Assembly (NCBI GenBank): GCA_016858145.1
Contig: JAEHOE010000086.1
Coordinates: forward strand, 248,001 to 312,000
Source of the DNA: Edaphochlamys debaryana
Lineage: Eukaryota; Chlorophyta; Chlorophyceae; Chlamydomonadales
Direction of reading: 5' to 3'
DNA: 64,000 bases
Shown: in pieces, positions 35,188 to 46,300 of the stretch
How the letters are laid out: each line of letters starts with the position of its first letter
Numbering within the stretch: position 1 is the first letter of the stretch
Program-made: the position numbers and the translations under genes
Notes under the pieces: model-generated
The model's database searches: none
What the model was told of the DNA's origin: nothing
Seen by the model: the letters and a program-made list of their open reading frames with translations, nothing else

Positions 35188-37383
35188 GCCACATCGAGCG
35201 AAAGGCCCGCGTGTGTACCCAGTTCTGGGTCTGGCTGGAGACAAGGCGAGTGCTGAGGCGTAATGATGAGTGCGGTGTACGGTTGCTTTTATGGTTTGGT
35301 TGAGAGAGCGCTGTGGCGTTTCATTGTTCGGCCTTGTTTGAGCTCGGGTAATAGCCGAGAGCATAGGTGTCACCCGGTCTGTATTCCCTCTCAGGCCACG
35401 TACGTAGTAATGGGGTCACAGGGAACCTGGCCCCGGCAAGCACACACAGATCCTGGCAAATGTGTTACGACTTCGGCACGTAGTGCCCCACCCTTGCCCC
35501 GGCTCTAGCAAGCCTCACTTCCGAGCCTAGACGGGCTACAAGACGATGCAAGGCGCAAGAATGCCCCCCCAGGCGGTCAAATGTTCGAGTGTGGCTCCGA
35601 GGAGCCCGCTACCCCTCTCCACCACCAGCCCGCCGCACCACGGCATGCACGCTCGCATCCAGCCATTGATTCGTTTCAGCACTACATGAGGTGATTCGCT
35701 TATCAGGCGACTAATAACCGCCTCGGCTTGGACATTGCCGGCCGGATCCCCCCCAGCTGCGGGGGGGCTCACCGCCCACGCCGCATCAAGGCAAGGCACA
35801 GGGCCGTCAACGCAAGTCCCGTACGCCTGGGAGCAATAAGGCAGACACTGCCCTTCAGACGGGCTCAAGTGCAGACGTACGAGCCTCCTGACGTGGCCGA
35901 ATGAGACGCCCCAGCGTGTGCCCCCGCCCAGGCCCCAGCCAGCTGCAGCCACCCCCTGAACCTGGTCCGCTCAGCGGCAGGAGCCCGGACATGTAGCAAA
36001 CAGGACAGGAACAGGATCTGGTTTTCTCTCGTCTCGCAATGCTGGGGGCCGGCGTTGGGGGACGCGGGCTGCCGCTACCGCCTCGGGCTGTCGTCAAGCG
36101 CTCGGACCGCGTGAGCCAGGACAAGGTCGGCGGCTTGCCAGCCCTTACGTAACCCCCCAAGGAGTGACAGTAACACCCCCAGACTGCTGCTGGCTGCAGC
36201 CGCACGGCAATCTGCTTGCGGGGCGCGAAATGCAGCGATCACACCCTGAACTTGACCTGACACTGCCCTCGCCACCTCGAGCCTCAGCGGCTATGCCCTC
36301 CTGTCAGACCCCTCTCACCAAAGCCCACGGCAGAGGGTCTTCCACCCCAAGTACAGAATAGCGAACAGGGTTGTACTCAGGGTGTGAGGCCCCTAGCCAG
36401 GTGCCGTTGGCTTGCCCCAGCCTCCGCCGGGACGGCGGAGCAGGGGCGACAGGGGCTACGCCTATGCAGTCGCGTCGCAGGCGCCCGTTGGTGACATTTT
36501 CTACCACGGAGAAGTAACATGCATCAAAGGAAGTCAAAGCGTCGCTGACGCGCTCGGGCCCGCCCGCGGGCGGCCGCCGTCGGACAGTGCCCCAGCGTAG
36601 AAGCAGAGTGCCGTCTGAACCAAAGTGCAGAACGCAGGGGCCGCGGGAAGCCCATGCCCGCGCATGCTGCATTCTGCATGTTGCCTACAACGCGCCTCGG
36701 CGCGTTGTTGCAGTGCGACGAGCGAGGTGCACAGTAGTGCCGCTCGTGCCTCCGCGGCCTCCCCCTCCCCGCGGCCCCCTGCGACCCCCCGCACCGCCCG
36801 CGACCCACCGGGAGCCACCGGGCATGCATGCCCAACAAAGTCCCGCTCCCCTATATCCCCCAAATGGGACAAGCCCCGACTGCTGCGCAGCTTAGTGGTT
36901 TGACCCTGTTTTCAGACCGGCGCGCGACCATTCGCCTACCACCCCAGTCTCGGTCATGGTTGTTACGCAGGCAAATGGGCTGCATCAAGAAGAGAAGGTG
37001 TGGTGATTAGCTCGCTCGACCGTCGTAGGCGACGTAGATGGGAGCGGGAGCGAGCGGGAGGGGTTGGGGGTCCCGCATCGCATGACACGTCCGCAATGTT
37101 TCAGCCCAAACAGCTCCTGGTTACTGATCTACAGCAAGGTACAGCAGATCAAGGCTTAGTGGCGCGCGCGGGGTCGTGCAGGATGTTGCAAACTGCTGTC
37201 ATCCAATCCCCATCGGCGACATGCACAAACGCCGAAACGGGCTAGCTAATTATTACTACCGCTCTAACTTTGTCCGTTGCAACCTTATCAGCTCAACGCG
37301 GCCATTGTACAGACTTCGCTACTCTCTGCGCTTGTCGCAAGCTCCCCGGGAGATCCTGTCAGTAGAGAACGTCAAACTGGAGT
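35188..37383. other. Intergenic region, no confident gene
   Basis: This lies between the third exostosin gene and the FkbM gene. It contains the second copy of the 115-bp repeat. A minus-strand open stretch at 36304-36672 encodes 122 residues (including VLHFGSDGTLLLRWG) and looks more protein-like than most chance frames, but I could not connect it to flanking exons or assign it to a family. Another minus-strand frame at 36075-36275 is similarly unsupported. The 3' UTR of the exostosin gene and the promoter of the FkbM gene must lie here. Confidence 0.45.
35560..35675. repeat. About 115-bp repeat, copy 2
   Basis: Second copy of the segment described at 31815-31930, with a three-base insertion (CGC) and some substitutions in its left part. 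It lies downstream of the third exostosin gene. Confidence 0.75.
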
Positions 37384-40300
37384 ATGATGTCATGCGATGC
37401 GACGTATGGAGGTCGCTGCGGAGCTCTCGCGGTGGCATTGTTGCTCCTCGCGGTGCTCCTTTTAGGTGAGCCCATTGATCCCAGGCGTATTGATGCTTTT
37501 AAGTGAACGCAGGAAGCAACTTTATCTCCAATTATAGCGGAGGAGGCGTTTGAGGCAATCAGGCATCGGTCGCTGCTCCTCGTCCTCTGAAGCTAAAAAC
37601 CACATCAGCACCGCCCTGATGAGCTGAAGACATGTTGGGCTTATAATGAGGGGCACCCAGCTGTCACGTTGCTTTCAACCGTCGCTACCGTGCCACTCTC
37701 CACGTACGGGTGCCCCGTTCACCTGCCCTTTCGTTCCCTGCGACTGACGCTAAGCCGCAGCAACGCAATCCCATGCGCGGGCTATCTTCAGCGCACCCGG
37801 CACCCGGATGGCTTGCACTAACACCTGCTCCAAGGTGTGTAAGGTTGGGGTGATGTGGGATGCAAGGGACTGGGTCGGAGGGGCGCACCCTGCTGGCCGC
37901 CGTGGAAGTCCACGTAGGTCTGGATGGCAGGGTGATCATGAGTCGGTCAAGGGAGGACTGTTGGCCAGGGCTGTGGCCAAGCTGGCAGAGCTCCCTAGTG
38001 CCGTAGGGCCTCGCGGTGGCTTCTTGCGCAGCCGATCCCTCGTGGCTTTGTACGGTGCCCGTCGCCCTCCGGACCAGGCCAAGAACGGCATTTGCGAGGA
38101 GGGCCGCCCCGCCAGGGGGAAAGCCAACGCAACAAATACCTTCATGACATACTGCGACTTGGGGTGAGTTGCGTATGTCACAGCCTCTGCCAATCAGCGT
38201 CACCCACCCGCCAGTCCGCGTCACCTAGCCTCAGCAGCCTCTGCACTGTGTGACAACCTGAGGGTGCTGCGATTCGGGGTGGGTAGCCAGTAACGCACCC
38301 ACATCATGGTCTGGAATGTGCAGCCATGAAAGATATAGTCCCGACCAGGCGGGGCCCTTGGGTGCATGAGGGACAAGTGCAGCACGCTGAGGGCTACCAC
38401 ACAACAGACACGAGCACCTGCCAAATACGAAGGCAAGGGGCGCATAGGATGTGTGTCAGAGGATGACGTGCGGCACACGTCCAGGCCAAGAGGCGGTCTA
38501 GCGTAGGGGAAGGGAACGCATGCTTCTTTGCGAGGGCCAACGTGTGAGACCACAGCGCTTCTGCCTCGTGCACCCCACCCCAGCGCTTCTGGATGGGACA
38601 TTATGGACACAAGCCAGCACCTACCCTTAAAACTACCTTCACTGCTCGCAATGCCTCCTGCCCTCGTCCCCAGAACGGACTGCGATGACTGCGGGCCTTT
38701 TGCAACTTCGGCGCCGTCCATGCCCTGGTGAGCACAGCGGCGATGGCTTAAGGCAGCATGTGCTGGAGACTGGGTGCCTTGGCCCAAGCCCCCTGGGGGG
38801 GCGCAATGGAACGCAGTCTCCTCAATAACTAACATACTCGCACGCACCACCCCAACCCCAACCCCAGGGAGGACCAAGGACACGTGGGCCCCATCCGCTT
38901 CCTGCAAGCAAAGGATGTGCAGGTGGGTAACGGGCATTGGCGTTGGGCGGCACCGAGGACATCCGGCACGGCAGGGGGCGGGCGGCTGGAGCCCTGAGCG
39001 GAGCGCTGGAGCCGAGCAGGCGATGCCGAGGTTCACCCATCCTCAACATCGCCGCCCTCGCTATTGGTTTGGCGATGGGTGCCTTAGCGCCGCCTTCTAC
39101 AAGTGACACAGGGCGTTCCGCCTTCAACAGCTCCCCACCCCTCTAGGTTCGCGTCCGCGAGGCGGGTGTGCCCTCCTTCATGAACTTCTCCTTTGCCTAC
39201 ACCGACCCAACAGCCGACTATGGGGTTTCAAACGATATGGAGCATGGTGCAGTGGTGGAACGAGGAATTTCTGGCGTAAGCCATCGGGCGTGGCCGGCGG
39301 CAAGCAGGGGAGGGCCATCGCAGGGTGGGATGCTGGTGCCGGGAGGTGGGCAGAGACCGGCATGGGGGCGAGAGCAGGAAAACCCACTACAGGGAAAGGC
39401 CGCTGAGGGGGGTAGGGAGGGAGGGAGGCAGTAGGCAATGGGAGGATGGGATGGGGGGTTAGGGGGGTTGGGAGGGAGGAAGGGCGGCAGGAACCAATCT
39501 AGGGGGTGACTGCTGGTCCCCCGCTGCATGCAGATCATGTACACGCTGATGAAGGACCGCTGCATCAAGAAGGACGGCAGCCGGGCCCTGTTTGTGGACG
39601 TGGGGGCCAACTTCGGGTGGTACTCGATTATGGCAGCACGGCTCGGGTGCAGGTGCGGAGGGGCATAGGGGCGCATGATACATGAGCAAAAGGGACACGG
39701 GGCGCAATTGCGCAGGTAGGTGCGGAGAGTTGCATGGGATGCATCAGGAGCTGCAGCACGTACGGGCTGGGCCACGCCGAGGCGGCGGCAGTGCCTGCCG
39801 TCTGGGGTTCTAACCTCGCTGCCCCAACGCTCCTTCGCGTGCAGGGTGATTGGCTACGAGCCCGTTCCTTTATTCCGGTCCTTCTATACCTTCTCCACAC
39901 ACATCAATGACCTCACGGGGCTCATCAACATCCGTCCCAAAGTGGTGCGTGCTTCGTGTACCGGTATGAGTCAACCCCAGCTGCCCGGGAGGGGCCGCAC
40001 TTGGCTGGCAGCAGGCGTGGAGTGCTGCTTGCGGACGTTGCATGGGCCGGCCTCCACAGTGCCGACTCCCTGCCCCCTCCTGCCGCAGGTCTCGCATGAA
40101 GGCAACAAGACCATGAAGATGATGGTGCCTTCTAACGGCGTTTGGGGCACCGCAGGGATAGACGGTCTGAACATCGACAACGCAATTGAGGGTAGGTTGG
40201 AATAGGCGAATAAGGCATTCCCTGAAGGTGACGGCGACATAAGGACGAGGGTGCTGATAGCCCAGTGGCCCTTAAAGTTGAAGGCCCCTAATGTCGTCAA

Positions 40301-43300
40301 TTCACAAGCAATCCGCATACCCAATGTTCCTCTCCCAGCCTCCAAGGAGGAGATCGAGGTCCCCAGCGTGCGGTTGGAGGATGAGATCAAGGAGGACGAG
40401 CTGCTGATGAAGGTGGGATGGGGATAGATGGGCGTGGTAGAGAGAGCAGTGGTCTCCAAGGCTGGCAGCGGGACAGGTCTCCACCGCAAGTTTGACATCC
40501 CAGACAGGCAGAGCCCCTCTCGGCCTCAAAGGGTTATGTTTGCACCTGCACCACTCCCTTCCTCTTTCCGCTCAGATCGACGTCGAGGGCTGGGAGTGGG
40601 GCGTGATCCAGGGCGCTGAGGGGCTGCTGAGGAAGTTCGAAGTCCAAAACATCATCATGGAGTACAGTCTGGGTGAGGCAGGGAGAGGGAGAGGGAGGGA
40701 AAGAGGCAGAGGGCGATAGGCGGGGTCGGGGGCGGGGGGGTGCACGATGGGGATACTCTCCTGTTGCGTGGGGGGTGGTCAGGGAGGCAGGGCGGGGAGG
40801 GGCATGGGGTGTGGGTTATGTGGGTACTCTTCTGGTGGGAGTGGGGTGGACAGGGAGGGGAGGAGGTGGGGCATAGAGCGGGGCGCTGGAGCGTGGGGCT
40901 GGGGCGTGGTGGGCAAGGGGGGAGGGCTGGCCGTTCGAGGGCTTGTGGACACAGCCGAGGACACGTAAGTGCGGCCGCTAGGAGCCCGAGTCGCGCATTC
41001 TTAGCGAACCCATCCTGCCCATCCCAAACGCAAGCTGGGTTGGCGCGGAAGCCGAAGCTGAGGCTGGTGCAGACCTAGGGACAGAGTAGCCCGCGGCACC
41101 TGCGCTCGTCCGCCCGGAGCCATCGGGGAAGGGTTGGGCAGGGGCGCAGGGAAGGGAAGGGCGTGGAGGGAAAGAGGGAGAGGAAGATAGGCGGGGGCGG
41201 GGGCGTGCAGGGTGTTGATACTCTCCCGGTGAGGGAAATGTGAGGATGGGGAGGAAATGTATGGGGCATAGACTGTGGGGCTGGAGCATAGGGCTGGGGC
41301 GTGGTTGCGGGGGGGGAAGGGGGCTTGCGGGTCAGTGAGGGGGGCTTGCAGGTGTGATGCCAGGCGAGGGCCACACCCCAGCAGCTGCGTGCATACCTCC
41401 TGCCCCGTCCCTGCCAGCGGCACAACAAGCACGAGTTCATGCAGGCTACCCCCCAGATGCTGGTCGACCTGGTAACCAAGTACGGATACAGGTAGGCGAT
41501 GCATTTGAAGGCAGGGCGACTGTTGCTATGCCAGGAGTGGGTTGCCGACACAGACCCAGCATCAACAGACAAGCCGCAGTTGGCCCCAACCCCCACGCCC
41601 GCACGCCCTCACGCCTGGCCGCATGGTCACCGCGTCACTGCGGGTTGCACCTCGTTAGTCACCGATTGTTCGGCTCGGCACCTGGGTTTGCACTTTGCTG
41701 GCCTTCCGTTTTGGGCTGAGCCCCCGCAGGACTGTGTGCCAGCGGTGTCATGGAGCCACGCACAGACTTCCGATTCACGCCTACCCCGCGATGCCACAAG
41801 CTCTAGTTTCCTTATCCCTATCGTATGTGATTAAGACCAGGGAAACTTATCGACCCGGGCGCGAACTCAACATGTTGGGGAGGCAGTCGCACCTCCTCGC
41901 ACCCATAGCCCAAGGAGCAATTCGGATATTCGTTTTGATAAATTCCTAACCCTCAAAAGCTATCAGCGAGGTAGCTCCGACAAGTTTGCGCGCGGCTGTT
42001 GCGAGGAAGCTGCGTTGCCGACTTCGGTCAAACCTCGCCGTCCAAGCCCAGACCGAGCGTGATGCTGCTACTTCACCTCTAGCAACTCAGAACCGTCGAT
42101 GAGGAAGTACTTGCAATACTGTGTCGCCGGTCGGCGTGGAAATGTGTTCAACGCGTCCATCCTCGGCCCCCTGTCCCCCCGAAGAATCGCGCAGAGCGCG
42201 CCACACGGCCGTGCGCTTTGCACCGTGCCTGCACGCATATACCGCCGCCCAGCCATTCTAGGGCTCAGCTCTGTTTCCGGCTACGGACGGACCTGGACGA
42301 CGCTGGTGGAGGCCACGCCATCCCGGCGCGCTGCTCCCTCGCTGCCAGCTGGGCGGAGGTGGCTTCGGGCGACCTCATCTAAATGCCCGGGCGCCGCCCT
42401 CGGGAGCGAGCGGGACTCCCACCGCTCAGGGTCGCAACCCACAACGTACGAGGCATCTTGGCGGGTGGAAACCGTCAGCTGGATCGCCTTACCGCCCTCA
42501 TGCAGCAGTGGGCGAGGCAGCGGCTTGACGTAGTATGTTTACAAGAGACTAAGCTCCCAGCAGCGCAGACCAACTGGGTGCAGACCCAGATGAGCGTCAT
42601 TGCAGCCCAGCTCCACGTGGGCGACTGGCAATCCTTTTGGTCGCCGGCAGGCCAGGGGCCACGGGGCGGCCCAGCCGGCGGCGTCGCCATCCTGATACGT
42701 AAAGCCTTGATAACTGGAGGAGCTCTACAAGTGCCTATGGCTCCTTCAACGACCGACACAGAGGGCCGACTTGTGCAGCTGCCAGTACGATGGGGTGGCC
42801 ACAGCTTCACGCTGACCTGCGCCTACCTTCCTTCCGCCAACCCTTCAGCTCAACGTTGCTTTCTTGAGACTGTCCTCGGCCCCAGTCTGTCAGCCACGAG
42901 CACCCACCTCCTAGCAGCCGACTTCAACTTCGTCCCCAACCCCGCCCTGGACAGCATCTCGGCGCATGGGCGCCCCGACGATGCCGCCACCACAGTAACT
43001 TTCTCCACCTTCTGCCCAGGCCTCGTTGACGTCTATCGTGCCCTTCACCCCGAGCAGCGCGCATACACGTTCACCAACGGCGCCAGCGCCGCCCGCCTCG
43101 ACCGCCTTCTCGCCTCCAGTCCCCTGGCGGCCCACGTACCCACCTGCCGCGTGGAGTCAGGCCGCCCCTCTGACCACCGGCTGGTTTCCATCTACATCAA
43201 CCCCCTTGATACGGCACGGCCCCCCGGGCGGGGCCTCCCAAGAGCCCGCCTCCACTTCTTGGATCACCCCGACCTGCGAGACCAGTTTGGCGACTGGCTT

Positions 43301-46300
43301 ATACAAGCGAGTGCCGCACGCCCAACCACGCCCGCCGAGTGCCTGCAGTGGTGGACCCGCTTCAAGCGCTCCCTCCTCATCAGCTGCAACCGACTCAACC
43401 GTATGGCCCGCCAGCGCCGCCTGCAGGCAACTGCAGAAGCAGAGGCGGCTGCCCAAGCAGAAGCCGCAGCATTTGCAGCCGTAGCAGCGGGCGACCTCAG
43501 CGCCGCGTCAGCAGCGGCCGCCGCGCGCGCAGCTGCCGCCACCGCCAGCCTCCGCGCCGCAGCACCATTGGCCCGCCGCGCACGTCAAGCCTGGCTCCGG
43601 ACTGGGGAGCGCCCCTGCCCAGCCATCACACGACTAATCCGCCCCGCCTCAGGTGGCTGCGTCATACGACAGCTTCAGCGCCCTGACGGGTCCCAGGCAA
43701 CCAATCCCGAAGAGTTACCTGAGGTGATGGCAGAGTTCTGGAGCAGAGTCAGCACAGCCGCAGCTGCCGACCCAGAAGCCCGCGCACAGGTCTTACACGC
43801 CCTACGTGCAGCCGGCAACCGCTGCCCGCCGAGCCATGTAGCCGAGATGGGGGCAGCAGAGGTTCTGGCAAAGGAGGTAGCCACAGCTATTGCCGGCGCC
43901 CGGCCCGGAACTGCCCCCGGCGCAGATGGCATCCCCATGGATCTCTACAAGGCGTACGCAGCACAGCTAACCCCTATCCTCGCTGACGTCTTCACCGCCA
44001 TTGGGACCACCGAGTCGACCCCAGCAGGCTTTCTGGACGCAGTGATCTCGTGCTTTCACAAGGGCGGGGACCCAGCTGTCGCCGCCATGTACCGCCCAAT
44101 CGCCCTCCTGGACACGGACTACCGCCTCCTTGCCCGCGTCCTCGCCCGCCGCCTCCTCCCCGCCTTCGTGGAGGCCATTGACAACGAGCAGACCGCCTTC
44201 CTCACCCTTCGCCTCATCTCCGACAACATCCTCCTCATGCAGCTGCTCGCTGAGTCCTTGCGCAAATCAGGCGAGTCGGGCCTCATAGCCTTCCTCGACT
44301 TCCACAAAGCGTACGACACCGTGGACAGGCCGTTCCTCCTCGCCTGCCTGGATGCTCTGGGGGTTGGCGATGGCTTTCTTAGATGGGTCAGACTGATCTA
44401 CACGGGCACCAGATCGGCTGCCTTGGTCAACGGTCAGCTTTCCAGCTATAAGGCAGTTACAGCTGGGGTACGACAGGGCTGCCCGCTGGCCCCCCTTCTC
44501 TACCTGGCCCCCGGACAAGCCCTGCTCTCCTTCCTCAAGCGACTTGAACTGGGGTTCGCCCTAGCCAACACGCGCCTCACAGCCAGCCAGTATGCAGATG
44601 ACTCCGGACAGATCCTGCGATCCACCGCCCTCGTCTCCGCCCTGATGAGCGCCATGGACACCTTCGCAGCAGCGTCAGGCCAACGCCTCAACGTGGGAAA
44701 GTGCGAGCTCCTCCGCATCGGCACGCCGCCGCCCCGGCCCTCCAGCAGCATCCCCCCCCCGGACCCCAGGCTGCGGAGCAGGTTGCCGGCCTCCACCTCG
44801 CCGCCTCTGCACGCACCCTTGGCGTCACGTTCTCCACACAACCAACGGCGGCCACTCCCCTCCCTCCCCCCCTGCTGGACAAGTTCCTCAGCCGCCTGAC
44901 TCTGATTGCGAGGATGGGCCTCTCAGCCTTCGGCGTTGCCTCATGCCTGTCCGCCTACGGCCTGGGCACCCTCCTCTACCACTGCCAGCACAACGGCCTA
45001 CCCCCTCGTACGGCGACAGAGCACCTAGTGGGCACGGTGGCGGCCCTGACCGACCGCAACATGACGCCTGCTCGATACAGGGACAACCCCAACGCACTGC
45101 CCGCAGGAGCACCCACGAGCTGCATGTACCTCTCCCCGGCAGTTGGCGGCTTCGGCCTGCTCCCCCTCGTCGAGCACACTGGCGCCAGGCACGCGAGTGC
45201 GGCAGTCCGTGGCATTCTGGGCGCCTGCGGCCTCCTCCGCTACCGCCCGCCGTGGACCGCGCCGCTCGTCTCCCTGCTCCGCTCAACCCACCCAGCAGCA
45301 CACCCGCTCTGCCTCCTGACAATGCGGCGCCCGACCTCGTCGATCGGTCTCCGCATCTTGGGGGCCACAGTCCAACGCGCAACCTCACCAGCACTGGTGC
45401 GCGTGGCAGGCGCGCTAGCGCTGCTGCCCCGGGCCCAAGTGATTGCTCCCATGCCAGCCGGAGCCTGGGTCTACAATGCACCGCTTTGGGGCAACCCAGC
45501 CCTGCCCGCGGGGAACATCGACAACAACGCCCCAAGCTGGGGCCTCGAAGGCGAGTTCACAGATCTGTTCGCGGTTCCGGGACTGCGGACAGTAGGCACG
45601 GCAGTCCGCTGCCTAGATGAGCTTGAGCGCATCCGAGGGATGCACGGGCTGGAGGGCAGCATAGGCCGGGCTCTCGCACGGGCGAGGGCCCAGATCAACA
45701 GGTCATATACCGAACGGGTAGTACAGAGCATTTTGGGCACGCAGGTGGGAGCGCTCCCGCAAGCACTCCGCAATGGACTAGACATGGGACAGCGCCTGGG
45801 CGCGCTTATTAGCCGGCTCCCGGCCGGGTGGGCCGAAGCAGCACGGGGGGTGGACGGTCAGGCGGCCGCCCCAGGGGAAGAAGAGGCTTGGGCGAACATT
45901 GCCAGGGGCATAGGCTGGGAGGACGTCAGCTTGGCAAAGATGACAGTTAGCCTGGCCACGCACTTGCAATTGGGACCGGCTCGGGTTAAGCTAGCACGGA
46001 AGCATGCACTTTACATTCAGGAGGCGTACGGCACAGACACGGCATCAGCAGAAGCAGTGGCAAGTCTGAAAGCGGTTTGGCCGAGGTTGTGGGGCATTAA
46101 GTGGGATCCGGGCAATAAAGAGCCCTTGTGGAGGCTGGCGATGGATGGCTTCCCGGGATTTGGCATGCACCGGAGCCAGTTAGGAACTGAGAACGTGGCG
46201 AGGTGTCCGTGTGGGCGGGCCATGGAGCAAGGCGATCGGCTCCACCATTTCTGGTATTGTCCAGCCGCTGTGGCTGTTCGTATGCGCCTCAGTCATGGTA

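Noticed and set aside
38221..39036. 271-residue minus-strand frame
   Set aside because: It lies antisense to supported FkbM exons (38674-38727, 38868-38922) whose phases and motifs fit, so it is a shadow.
41700..42245. Repeat R as the 5' UTR of the LINE
   Set aside because: Copies at 17690 and 33340 have no LINE coding downstream. LINEs usually lose their 5' ends, not their 3' ends, so R is better seen as separate.
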